Assembly (NCBI GenBank): GCA_964035545.1
Contig: OZ037765.1
Coordinates: forward strand, 7,886,698 to 7,950,697
DNA from: Bugula neritina
Lineage: Eukaryota; Bryozoa; Gymnolaemata; Cheilostomatida; Bugulidae
DNA length: 64,000 nucleotides
Direction of reading: 5' to 3'
Positions 37,915-49,290 of the stretch are shown here, piece by piece. Position numbers and translations under genes: made by a program. Below the pieces are notes generated by a model, which made no database searches, was not told the origin of the DNA, and worked only from the letters and a program-made list of their open reading frames with translations. Every line of letters starts with the position of its first letter. The stretch's first letter is position 1.

Positions 37915-39098
37915 CATTTGTAAAGAAATATATAAACAGCTGTATGTGACAAGGAGTTGTGCCCTCCATGACTTCTCTCTGAGCAAGCAATACTCCAAGC
38001 TTGCAGCATTAACATAGTTTTATGATATATTGGGTAATTGCCAAGTAGCAGTTAAAGTACAAAGCAAAGACATCAACTTGTACCACTGCTTCTCTGTTTT
38101 AGATAATATTACTAATAAGCAATAAAATGCCAAATAGTAATTGTGTACAAAATGACTGCAGGGAGAGAACTATTTAACAAGTAGGTACCAAGACACCCTA
38201 CCAGCAAATTTTCTATACATGATCATACTGAGGGTTGCTGTATTTCTGTCATTCAGTGCTATGCTACACATTGATTCGTTCACACAACTGTAAGCAATCG
38301 AATTAGCAAAGTCAAAAGAAAGTTGCAAGCTTTTTCTTGCCAATATAAAGTTTGAAGGATTCAATGCTTTTTTAATTGTATTGCCAAAATTAACATTGAA
38401 ATGCGCTTCATATTCAACTTGCTGCAACTTACTATTAAATGTTTTAGCATGAAAAATGAAGCAAATCTTCCTTAGATAAAATAACTTTTAATGAAGCTTG
38501 AAAATTAGAAACTTGGAATGTAAAGGTACTATTACTATACTACTATATTACCATATTACCTACTATATTACTATATTACCATATTACTATATTTCCATAT
38601 TACCATATTACTATATTTCCATATTACTATATTGTCATATTGCTATATCACTATGTTACTGTATATACCGTTTCCAGATTAATAAATCATCACAAACTGT
38701 GTAGTTTCAAAAATGAAAATTTTTTGGATTTTTACGGATATGTTAATCATGAGAAGATATCATAACAGAGATATTCTAGACAGAGGCTCAAACTTATAGC
38801 CTATAAAACAGGTCTATAGAATTTGTTCTCCAACTTTATTTCTAGTAGTTCGACAATGGGCCAATGCCTCCAATTTTTTAAATCACAATTGCATATCAAC
38901 TTGAACAGATATAAAACAATATTTCACTATACTGTTTAATTTTGAGCTTACCCAATATAAGTTATTCGTAAGTTTATAGGCAAATATTATATGATGCAGA
39001 AAATGAAGGATTGCTAACCTGTAAGGCTTTCTCTTTGGTATCTTAACCTTTGAATGAGTCATTCTTCGAATATATAGGTTATGCTCTGCATTAGTCAT
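36951..39098 (-). CDS. bHLH transcription factor, ASCL/FIGLA-like
   Basis: Two exons, 39019-39098 and 36951-37446, give 191 residues; the join completes the Arg codon of PKRKPYR|EDLIHP. The bHLH domain covers about residues 36-95. The basic region ARRNERERYRV has the RRNERER signature of achaete-scute proteins, with the E-box-contacting Glu and Arg. The loop and helix 2 (RKPNKADILRNAMKYMQSL) resemble FIGLA (RKPSKVDIL) more than ASCL (SKVETLRSAVEYI). It is therefore a class II bHLH factor whose family I cannot settle. The C-terminal half is Asn/Thr/Gln/Cys-rich with no known domain. The exon 2 open frame has no ATG of its own upstream of the acceptor, which supports the two-exon model. It is divergent from Wnt7 and convergent with KLF15. 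Confidence 0.8.
37797..37917. repeat. (CA)n-(CG)n-(CACG)n microsatellite
   Basis: About 120 bases of nearly pure alternating pyrimidine-purine sequence: CA repeat, then CGCGCGCTCGCGCGCG, then CA, then about 13 CACG units, then CA again. Alternating CG/CA sequence is the classic Z-DNA-forming type. Confidence 0.92.
38527..38670. repeat. Tandem CATATTACTATATTAC-type tract
   Basis: Degenerate 7-8-bp units (CATATTAC, TATATTAC, TATATTTC) in tandem, in the bHLH intron. Confidence 0.8.
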
Positions 39099-39328
39099 AG
39101 CTCACCATATAATAACTTTAAAACATGTGGTATTCTAGTTACTGGAGAAAGTAAATGAGTAAGTGGAAAATTTAAGCAGAGTTTAAATAGTTGGCATGAA
39201 GCCACGTTTTAATAATTGTGTTGATTTCCTTTCTTCAAATGTGATAATTGCTAGCATACTTGCTAATAGGTGCTCTGGTCAATTAATTAAGTTTTCTTTA
39301 TTTGCATAGATGTCAAAACATAACACAC

Positions 39329-39331
<3 letters not shown>

Positions 39332-39392
<61 letters not shown>
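39332..39392. repeat. (AT)n microsatellite
   Basis: About 30 uninterrupted AT dinucleotides, 235 bases upstream of the bHLH start codon. Confidence 0.95.
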
Positions 39393-39397
<5 letters not shown>

Positions 39398-39450
39398 GTT
39401 ATAATATACCCAATATTATAACATATAATATTGGGTATATTATATGTTAT
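39393..39450. repeat. AT-rich palindrome next to the (AT)n run
   Basis: The arms containing AATATACCCAATATTAT and ATAATATTGGGTATATT are near-perfect reverse complements with a spacer of about five bases; the outer parts (ATGTTAT) also pair. It could extrude as a cruciform. Confidence 0.8.
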
Positions 39451-40349
39451 ACAATCTCGAATTATATTATATCAGTATATACAAGATATTATATACATAA
39501 CACATTCTGCTAAAAATGAGAAAGTAGAAGCTACATCTAGTCAGCCATACTTTACTGCTTGGATGACCGAAAGCTGTGAAGGAGATACATACAGCAGTTC
39601 ATTCATTACATCAATACAAGATAAATATATTTACTGTACAATCTAGAATCTTTTTAAGCAGCATCAAAAAGTTTCACATGTGGTTAAAAAGAACCCTTTC
39701 TCCTTATTACCTTCCAAGTATTTACGTGTATTTCACATATGCAAAGGTTGCATATAATACTTTAGTAGTGTGACGTTATAGCCTATAGGTATTATCTTAC
39801 CATAATAATTTTGGCATTCACAGCATTTCTTCATTCATTTAAATTTACAATGAATAAATTGGAAAAGAATTTTCTGTGGCTCTGATTTGTTTTTGCATGC
39901 AGCTTTGATAATGGAGGACTGTGAAAATTTGAAACAACCTGTTATACTATACGACACTGGACGAGTTGATTACTATCAAAACTTCAATCACATGTGATCT
40001 TACAAATCCACTGTTTGTAAAATACACATTTGACAATAGACATTGAAGAAAAGATTTAATTATACAATGGAATAAGTTAACAGTAAGGTGATTGCCATAT
40101 CCAATTTTCTCACAGCAGTTTATCCCAACGAGACGCTGCACATGGAACATACAGCTGATAGATACAAGACAAAATATCTGTCATCCGCTGAAAACGTAGC
40201 ATCTTACTCGCTCAATGAATAATAAAGTTTTTTTCTGATTGACTGGCGATTTTTTTTGTGGATTTGATATTTGAGAAGAAACTATTGTGTACAGCTTTTA
40301 ACAACGAGTGTAGTCATGTTCAGAACTACATTACAATAAGACGATCAAA

Positions 40350-43300
40350 ATGAACTGTAAGATGGCGACTGCTCAACACTCCAGGGCAATTTTAATTGCC
40401 TCAATTTATATTTTATTATCAGCTTCCTTCAGCCGGAATATGTAAGTAGACGAAAGCACTTGAGAAGCTCGGATTTCTCACTTTATTATTCTCATATCAG
40501 ATTGAGTTTATTCTTATTGATAAACTTCATATGGTGAACATCATTTATAGTATGACTTTCGTTACAGAACAAGTCTTTAGTTTGTGCCTTTTATCTGTTC
40601 AGATTAAATGTAGGATAACTAATTATCGAATAAATCTAAAATATGGTAAAACATACTTTGTGCTTTTGTTTCCTTCTACTTTACCTGTAAGTATAATTAA
40701 AATTATATAGCAACAAATTTACCTAATAGTTTTCTTTTGTGTTGACTGCATTTTTGTGCTCAGGCAGGTACAAAACATTCACGTGAATGATGGATTGTTC
40801 TTTTTTATAAAAAGTAAAGCTTGAAAAAAAAGAAATTTTATTTTACTCAGTGTATCAAAGTTAATGAAACTGCTGGTTGATTCAAAAAAACATTTGTTAG
40901 GTTTTTATTCATGAACTATATTAAATGTATAAAATTCGAGTTTAAAACTTCTTTTCTGCGTCTTTTACTTGTACTCTTTTACTCCTGGATTTTGTTAGCG
41001 CACAGTAATCATATTGCATCATGCGCATAGGTTGTGCAAATCTCATGCAAGTTAGTATAATAAACATAACATTCAAAACTCTACATTGATTTGAATTTCT
41101 CCAACACATTTTTTTGTGTAATTACAAATGCAATTCTCAACATTAAATGAAGAAGCTTTATTGACTGTTAACAAAGAAAAATAAGATAGTCAAAAGAACT
41201 TGGGTGATGTTTATACAAATTTATTATTTTAGAGTCTCATGTAGTACTGTGGTTACTCTTGGAGCAAATGTCATATGTAATAACATTCCTGGATTAGTTA
41301 CGAAGCAGCGGTCAATATGCAACACTAGGCCTGATGCTATGGTGTCCATTGGTCAAGGGGCAGAGCAAGCTCTGGCAGAGTGTGAACATCAGTTTAAAAA
41401 TATGCGGTGGAACTGCTCTCTAAGAAGCAGCAATGTCAGCAGCCTTCAACTTGGCACAAACCTACGAGTTGGTGAGTTGTGTTACAGTAATCTAAAAATT
41501 ACTTTAATGAAAAGAGCTAGTATTACTTTAATATATAACAATAGCACATTTATTCTACAACTCCCATTGTAACTAAAAAAATCGCATTACCCATTTCATT
41601 TTCTAATAAAACTATATAAGTAATCAGTAAGCTAACAGCAATGTTCAATCACAAATCTAATTGAACTACTTATATATAAAAAACCCAACGAAATGTCTAT
41701 AGCAGATATGATAACATAATGGTTGAGGAGAGCTTGTAAAGGTTTTTATTAATATGTTTCAGGCAATTATTATTAAACCTCAATTAAAGCTACTGAATTA
41801 TAATTTAAAAGGTTCTATAATAGCTGAGCATTGCCGTATATACAAGTACATGGGGTAGATATAAACTTGAACATAGGAAGATATAAAAGTAACACTTTGT
41901 TACATAACAAAAGTTGGAATCTTTTTACAAACATCATATTTCACCATTTTAATAGGTTGATTTTTCAGTGTATATTATATTGTAATACTCATAACAATAA
42001 GAAATGAAAGTGATCCTTCATGATAATCTTAGATTTACATAGTCTGCTTCAATATGAAGTCTATACTATTATGAGATAAGAAGATCCAATTTTGTATACT
42101 ACCTACCTGAGACATTTTCGTAGAAAATTGACCATTTTATGCCATTGTGTTTTTTTAAAAAGCAATGCAGCGGCATTCATAATTTGATCAAAAGTGAAAA
42201 ATCATGTTTCTGACAACAAACACATAAAAATAATTCAGCAAGTGCCTTGAAAATTGTTTTTTAGCTTTGTTGAATACACAAACGAAAAAATGATTTTAAA
42301 AATGCTTCTATGTTAATACCTCTAGCTGTTTGTTTGACAGCCAGTTTCAACAGCCATGTTTGTCTCAGAAATATCTCAATATGTATAGGTCTTTACAGTT
42401 ATGTACATATCAATTAAAATCTTACAACACGTTAGCCAGTAAAATGCAAAATGTTAAATGTATCTGCAAGTATTTTATGAGTATTTTGATAGCCAAATTG
42501 ATAGTTAAGTGAAATTATAACTATCAAAGTTTTAGATCAGCCTAGTAGCTGCTTTAGGATTGTAATTTTAGAAATATTTGAGTTTGTGCAGTCAAGATTT
42601 CAACATGAAATTTAAATTAAAATCTATATAGCATATGTGGACGTATATACTATAATTTAATTGTATGGTGTAGTTTTTGCAACAAATTAGCCATTTTATG
42701 TCATCATAGTTTTTAGGAAGTCATTTTGGCTTTCCAAAATAATTCATAAGAAATGCATTCTTAAAGTAGAAACTGCAACACATGCAGGAGTTGAGACCTA
42801 AAACTCAATCCTGAAAACAAGTCAAAACAATTATAGCTAATACCTTTCAATGCAAAATAATAACCAGCCTTAATAGAATCTTGAGCACTGCAATTTGAAT
42901 TTCAAAAGACGTGAACCTGAGCTAGCTTTTAACAATAAAAAGCAAAACACAATAAATGTTTCTTTAATCACATTACACATTGTGGTGGTTTATGAAACAA
43001 ACGTAGGACTTAATTTATTCTCGCAATAAGCTACATGCTTTGTGTATAGAATAAATATGTTGTGAGTATAGAATGTAGCACCTGCATGAGGTAAACTGAG
43101 ACGCTGGTATCATTGCACTATCACTGTAATGCAAACCAATTATCAGCAAAGAGAACATAACACCTCGCATTCTATACACATGACTAACATGGAGGCCAAA
43201 AGCTAAAAGTGAGATTGTAATATTTAAAGCTGAGTGCATCTTAAGCAATGCACATCTAAGCTTTCACATTAGATGAGTGAGTAAGTCACACTTCTTCAAA

Positions 43301-46142
43301 ACATAGTAAATTGAGATTGTCATTTGATTTTTATCATTTTCACCTTTTCAAAAGATTTTATTGTGAATGAACAACTATATGAATCATTATATTCACACCA
43401 TGAATTATAATAAAATGAATAATTGCTTTATAAGATATGAACACAATTAGAGCAAGTGAAATAATGCAATAAATGTATAAACTTACAAGAACCTATGCAA
43501 TGATATCAACTGCTTATTTCCTATCTAATAATATATCTTTTGTATAATGTGAACTTTTGCAAGTAATAAACAATTAACAAGATGTTCCGGTTAGGCTACA
43601 GAAATTATAATGTAATAATATGACATTTATTACGCTTCTTTTAACTTTATTGAACAACTGGGAAACTATTCATTTTTTATAAGTTATTCTAAGTTGAAAA
43701 TATTTCTGCTAAATTCAACCAAGTTAATCTAATTACCAGCTTACAAAATATGAAAATTTAGCATAACTGATAAGTCAATAACATGCAGTTAATAATTATG
43801 TATATAAATGTGCATTATTCAACCAAACACAAATTCACAGTAAGATAGTGAACTATTTAAATACCATAAATTATGTGGCTAGCCACAAAATTGATAAACA
43901 TAATTACATAATGTAATTTTCTAATTATCAAGTGATTTTCATGTCATCATAACAAAGTGTAAAATAGACAGAGTATGGCAAGCTCATGGTGCCTCCAAGT
44001 GCTTTATGATTCTGTGAAGGAGGTGTTGAAGTGATAATTTCTCTTCTCAGCAGCTGAGAATATTCAAAGTACAGAGGATTATGTGTGGCCTTCTAACGAT
44101 TATTAGTTGCAATAAAACTGGTCAACATCGTAATATAGTTTAAGTATAATATTTTCATTTACCTTAAATTCTCACCTATCTCCGCTTTGTCCTGTTCGAG
44201 TAGCGGGTTTCATTTACCTTAAATGGCTTTGTTTAATGGCAGTAGCTGTACAAGGGAATTTATGGACTAGTTAAATATGAACACTCACTAGCTGCATATA
44301 CAATTTTTTGTCATCTTTTGCCAAAAATACTCAAACCCAAAGAATTCAATCTCCTTAAAGACTCCTGCTAGCAAAGGATTTTTGGGCAAAGCAAAATTTT
44401 ATTTTTTTCTTTCACCAATTTGGTAAAGTAGTTAGGGATGGGGAAAAGGAGTTTGGGGGGGCACAGAAGTAATTTAGGTCAAGTGCTCTTATTGACACGA
44501 CCAATGATTTACTGGGATTCCGACACATGCATGTCATGTTAGGCGAGCATTCGAACTAGCAGATTGTGGCTTGTTCCTAACGTTATTTCTGTTTAAAGTT
44601 ATTCTATTTTAATATGTATTACACTACATAATTTCCTCACTGGTTCTTTATAGTTTATAAATAAATCTTAAGGCCTGAGTGATTATGTAGCAGCATAAAT
44701 TAAAATTTGATATGTTCAGATACATTTATTACTGAAATTTTATTTGTTATTAACAAAAATTACACATGCAAATTTTAGATGCCAAGTTAATTAACATTAA
44801 ATTTATTCAGCCTTTTGCACCATGTATAATTTTCCATTCATATATTTTAAAGGAAGTCGTGAAGCAGGTTTTGCCCTGTCGATTAGATCTGCCGGCATTT
44901 CCCACGGTATTACACAAGCGTGTAGCAGCGGAACTCTGCAGGGCTGCGGCTGTGACAAGGAAAAGCCGGAAGGGGAGTGGTCGGAGGGCGGCTGGCAGTG
45001 GGGTGGGTGCTCGGCTGATATTGAGTATGGCAATGAGTTTGCTAGACTCTTTGTTGATGCTGAAGAAAGTAAACGAACACCCCGATCTCTGATGAACCTC
45101 CATAACAACAGAGCTGGCAGAAAGGTATATTATCTTTATGTAATAATATATAACATATATAATAATAATAATTTAGGCTCTATATATCCCCAAGTCAGAA
45201 GCTTGCAATACTATTTATATTTTACAAGTTCCTACAAACTCAATCTCCTTACAAAGTAATATTCTTTGTGGTAAAACTATCATTGAAAATTTGCTATAAA
45301 GAGTTTTGCACTAGAGTCTCCACACATCCTGTTCTAATGATGATGACCTATTGTAGGCAATTTAGCACCTCACTGATGGTTGAACTTTCTTTAGTCATTT
45401 TGTATTGGTGCAATACAGCTGAAATATTTTTATCCAGAAATGTGGTGAGGCTTAAAATGAGCTATACTTTGCCAAAACTTATGCCGATATTGCAAATAGT
45501 AAACTTGCCCAATTCAATGATAGTCCAACTGGCACTATAGCTGCCTTAGCTTTCATTGAAAAATATAGGGCTTAATTCTAGCCTAAGTTTATAATATTTA
45601 GACATATGGTAGTAATAGTCATAACTATTTTGTAACATTGCACTGTGCAATCGTTGCAGTTGCTGAGGAAGCTAGTAGAAATTGAGTGCAAGTGTCTTGG
45701 GCCATCAGGCTCGTGCGCTGTGAAGAGCTGCTGGACAAAGTTACCAATATTCCGAAAAGTAGGAGAAACTTTAATGAAGAGATATTACAGAGCAAAGAAA
45801 GTGCAGCCAGTGCAATTATTGAAACACAGACAATCACTAAAACTATATAGAACGAGGAGAAACAGCGAGGATGCAAAACCAGGCAGAGCGGATTTGGTAT
45901 TTTTAGACGATTCACCAAATTATTGCGATTATAATCCTACAGTGGGATCTCTAGGCACACACAACCGGCAGTGTAACAGATCTTCTGCTGGCGCAGATGG
46001 ATGTCAAAGACTCTGCTGTGGTAGGGGGTACAACACCCACGAGTACACCAGAACGTGGCAGTGTGATTGCAAGTTTCACTGGTGCTGTCATGTGACTTGT
46101 AAGGAATGTCAGGAAAAGACAGAAGTGTACAATTGCAAATGA
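40350..46142 (+). CDS. WNT7: Wnt7-type secreted signalling protein
   Basis: A secreted, lipid-modified glycoprotein that activates Frizzled/LRP receptors. Four exons (40350-40441, 41233-41471, 44853-45124, 45660-46142) give 361 residues (human WNT7A 349). The N-terminus has a hydrophobic signal peptide (ILIASIYILLSASF). Wnt7 hallmarks are VVTLGANVICNNIPGL, SRPDA-like TRPDAM, LRVGSREAGF, WGGCSADIEYG, LMNLHNNRAGRK and the end CCGRGYNTHEYTRTWQCDCK followed by FHWCC. The cysteine pattern is complete by eye. The acylation loop reads CKCLGPSGSCAVKSCW: the palmitoleoylated Ser is present, but the usual His and Val/Leu are Leu and Pro. Two in-frame start codons compete: 40350 and 40362. The second has the AAGATGGCGACT context (TISU/YY1-like) and still leaves a signal peptide. 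Intron 2 (3.4 kb) holds a SINE relic. Confidence 0.94.
44430..44581 (-). mobile_element. Diverged second copy of the tRNA-derived SINE
   Basis: Read on the minus strand, the order GGAACAAGCCAC, GAATGCTCGCCTAACATG, TCGGAATCCC, CATTGGTC, GAGCACTTGACC, TAATT-like, CTTCTGTGCCCC parallels the element at 14987-15207 (GGAGCAGCTG, GAGCATTTGCCTAG, TCGAGCCCC, CATTGGTG, GAGCATCCAGTC, CTCCTGTGCCCC). It is older, with degraded A and B boxes and no visible target duplication. It lies in Wnt7 intron 2. Confidence 0.6.
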
Positions 46143-46619
46143 TTAACAGTATCAATATATCAAAGACTTTTACTAGTGCAGACACCTGTTTGTATTCATT
46201 GATAAGTAAAAGGTAGAGGGCCATGTATTGCATCTTTATGTAGATATGAAATAGGCACAAAGTTCAATGTTCATGTATTTTATCAACTTGTGCATACTGG
46301 AGTATTGCAAACATTGTCGCAACAGCCTGCGCAAAACTTATCCTATGGTTGTTTTTAACATCACCACTATTTATTGCCATAATTGAAAACCTACGTATAA
46401 GTCAATAGCTATTAACTTTTAGAATTAAAAAATCTACTTGATCACATGTATAATATTTTAACCATTTTGTAGCCATAAAAATACAGTAAACACAGAAAAT
46501 ATTAATAAATATTATTGCATAACGAAAGTAAGTAAGTAAAATTTAATTATACACTAGTTTATATAGATAACTGTGTAAGTATGTACCACATTAATAAAAT
46601 CACCTAGCAAAAACAATCT
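46143..46619. other. Convergent 3' region of Wnt7 and ETNK
   Basis: Only 477 bases separate the stop codons. Plus-strand AATAAA occurs at about 46504 and 46593 and minus-strand AATAAA at 46370-46375, so the two 3' UTRs probably overlap. No other gene is seen. Confidence 0.5.
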
Positions 46620-48452
46620 TCAACAACCATTAGCCTTTTTCGTTATTTCAGCAATAAACTCTTCCTTTCGGTCGAAATAAGCACCTAGCCTGCTCGTGGC
46701 AAAAGCCATGAAATCAAAATCAATACTGGAATTTTCAGCTTGAACAATGGACCAGATACCCCAAAGCAGGTGTGACCATAAAGAGAAGAAATTCACTTCA
46801 GTACAAATATCATTGAGCATGCTCATAGTAACACTAGAGTTGTTTCCACCTGAATAAGCTGAAAAGTATGTTGATAGCCATTCAAGCATATATTTTTGAT
46901 CAGGGTACAGGCTGTGATCTGGTTTCTCTACACCAGCATACTCTGCAAAGTGGTTAGCAATATCAAAATACAGAAAGTTGTAAGCACCATACTCGTAGTC
47001 TATAAAAGACACAGCACCTTCCTCAGCATTATAGATAATATTCTCAAGCAGCAGATCATTGTGTGTGAATCCACACGGTGACTTGGCATGTTTCTTAGCT
47101 AAGTCGATCATTTGAGTCACCTCCTCCCGTAAATCTGTCATCGATTTGCCGAATTCTTCTAATCTCTTCTGCTTGTTTGGATCGGAGAGAGGTTGGGGTA
47201 TGCAACTTAGAAAGTGGACAACTTTAGTATAGATCATAGGTGTTGACTGGTCAATTTCTATAAGATATAACAACAATTGATTTACAATGTATGAGTGATA
47301 AGCAAGTGATATTGCATAAAGTTACTTCATTCTAACAGCAGACTTTGATTTACTAACTTTCAAATTACAAGAAAAAACTATTCACAGAACTGATGCAACA
47401 GATCTGTCACGTGAAACAACATAAGCTTCAAGTCTGACAAATTCATATTGTTAACATATCAAACCAGCTGCCTGTAATTTAATCAGGGGATGACAACCAC
47501 AGCCATCAACTTATTTGATATAAAGCTGACAAGCAATAAACCTCAACAAGCGCACTTTCATGGAGCAACTAGGGACTGGTGGTTAGCTAAGCAACAATTA
47601 ACTGGTTTTCATGCAATAAAGTCCCATTAATTTAGCATAACTAATTAAATCCAAAGCAAATTGTTCACCCAAGCATATCATTAATGGCTATTACTGCATA
47701 CATGTGATATATAAATTATATGTGGTAGATGAATGTGGTAATATAATTGGTAAAGTCATAACCAGCATTCATGCAGAAAAAAGGTTCCAACATGAAATTT
47801 TTTACACAATTCGTTAGTTGAACAAGATACAAGGTAATACTCAAACAGGTGCTACTTGTTGACATTACCTGGGTACTTGCTGAGATCAACACTGTGCATT
47901 TTAGCCACCTGCCCAGCAATGAGCTCACGGACTGGTGACTCTCGGACAGTTTTTTCATCCACAGTTACACCTTTAACAAAGCCGTAAGCCAGGCCATTGT
48001 TGAGGACAGCGTAAAGTGCAGGCCCAGCACCTACAGAGTTCAACAGACTCATATTTCTTCGCTCCGCTTTCCTATCTATTATAGTGTCGGTGTTCCTTCC
48101 ATACAACCGGACTAAAACCATGTCATCCCACTGAAAATTACAACACTGAGTTCTTTAAGAATGTATAAAAACTATACAGTGATATTTGAGATTATTAACT
48201 CAATTCGAAAAAAATTTAATTATGAGTGAGTAACACAACTAAAGAAATACAAATGCAAGCATACAAACATGAAAAGTGCAGCACCTTTGAATCAGTGTGA
48301 AGATAGAAACCGCAGATTTTGTTAGTAATGCCAGTGGTAAAAGGCTTCCGCTTGACATCAGCCCATGACCATGCAGGACGAATCTGCGCTAAAACTTCTT
48401 GTATTGAATTGAAATCATCATCAATAGTTATATCCAAAGTAACTGGGGCCAT
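46620..48452 (-). CDS. ETNK: Ethanolamine kinase
   Basis: Catalyses ATP-dependent phosphorylation of ethanolamine, the first step of the CDP-ethanolamine (Kennedy) route to phosphatidylethanolamine, in the cytosol. Three exons in transcript order (48285-48452, 47869-48130, 46620-47257) give 355 residues, near the usual 350-450. Conserved parts are FTTGITNK, MVLVRLYGRNTD, NNGLAYGFVKG, the Brenner phosphotransferase motif FTHNDLLLENIIYN with its catalytic Asp, and the choline-kinase motif FIDYEYGAYNFLYFDIANHF with its metal-binding Asp. NHFAEYAGV and LYPDQ favour ethanolamine over choline kinase (human NHFNEFAGV, LYPDR), though dual specificity is possible. The start is the first ATG of the open frame. 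The donor of exon 1 (AAG|GTGCTG) is weak. It is convergent with Wnt7. Confidence 0.93.
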
Positions 48453-48649
48453 TCTGTTACCTTTCCTTTAAACTAGACACAAAAAATTGCCACGTTAGTA
48501 AATTATTAGTTTCATCATGCAGTGTGATTTAAAAGAATTTAAAAAATTAAAAACCAGTCACATAAAAGACTGTAGACAGGCAGTATTAGAAATAGATGTG
48601 AAAAATTACACATTAAATTGACAGTTCTGCTAGCATCATCTAACAGTTC

Positions 48650-49290
48650 TGATTGATTGATTAGTTGTCCGTCTGCTTCGACGATGACTGTTTCCTGTGT
48701 CATTGATCTCCACCTGTTTCTCTGCCAACTGCCAATTGAGATCTGCTTGGCCTTGAGGTTTCGCTTAACTGTGTCTTTAAATCTAAGCTTTGGTCTGCTA
48801 ATTCCACGTGATCTGTCACAAATTTTGGAGTATATAATTTGTTTGGGTAGTCTTTCGTTTCCCATTCTGTGGACATGTCTTGCCCACCTGAGATTCCTCT
48901 GCACTAGGATGTCATATATACTCATTATGTTGATTTTTTCCAACACCACAGCACTTGAAACAAAATCCCAACACTTTATGTTCAGGATCTTTGGAGTTGA
49001 CGCATCATATATGTATTCAGCTTGTGCACAGCGACTCTGTACACAGTCCAGGCTTCACTTCAGGGTAAAAATCTCCTGGGCGTCTTGATGTGTGTGAGCA
49101 GCAGGCGCTGTGTCCTTCTTGTAGAATTGTACTGGCTAACATTAAAAAGATCGGCGCCTGGTCGGCTTTGTATCCATACTCCTCTGTTGTAATCAGTGAA
49201 AGCATAGTGTAGATAAAAATATTGGAGCTAAAACACAACCCTGCTTGACACCTTTGTTGATTCTAAATGCATTCGGTAGCTCACCTTTGA
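48650..49290 (-). mobile_element. Decayed non-LTR retrotransposon (LINE) reverse-transcriptase fragment
   Basis: On the minus strand three pieces of a LINE polyprotein appear in the right order but in different frames. First is NKGVKQGCVLAPIF (near 49250), the RT palm motif seen as GVKQGCVLAPTLF. Then EAWTVYRxAVHKLNT (near 49040), like ETWTVYRRHxKxLN. Last is ILNIKCWDFVSSAVVLE followed by LRWARHVHRMGNERLPKQII (48760-48960), the C-terminal segment after the thumb. Frameshifts and a large internal deletion between the first two pieces show it is dead. It lies just upstream of ETNK. Confidence 0.75.

Larger units (their letters stand above)
37447..39018 (-). other. Intron of the bHLH gene
   Basis: The 1.57-kb intron holds the CA/CG microsatellite (37797-37917) and the TATTACCATATTAC tract (38527-38670). 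An 85-codon minus frame at 38170-38427 sits between a TTGCAG acceptor-like and a CTG|GTAGGG donor-like site, but its phase does not fit the two exons. Confidence 0.6.
39099..40349. promoter_or_regulatory. Divergent intergenic region of bHLH and Wnt7
   Basis: The start codons of the two regulators are 1.25 kb apart, head to head, so both promoters probably lie here. The region contains a long (AT)n run and an adjacent palindrome near the bHLH side (39332-39450). No other gene is seen. Confidence 0.5.

Noticed and set aside
37739-38017. Overlapping Ala-Cys-Val-Arg repeat proteins on both strands
   Set aside because: All come from the CA/CG/CACG microsatellite and have no independent coding signal.
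44803-45108. Overlapping frames on both strands at Wnt7 exon 3
   Set aside because: Shadows of the GC-rich Wnt7 exon, which has the conserved WGGCSADIEYG and LMNLHNNRAGRK.
46620-48452. Choline kinase as the identity of the ETNK gene
   Set aside because: NHFAEYAGV and LYPDQ fit ethanolamine kinases better; choline activity cannot be fully excluded.
48657-49088. 143-codon plus-strand open frame
   Set aside because: It is antisense to the LINE fragment, whose minus-strand motifs are recognisable.
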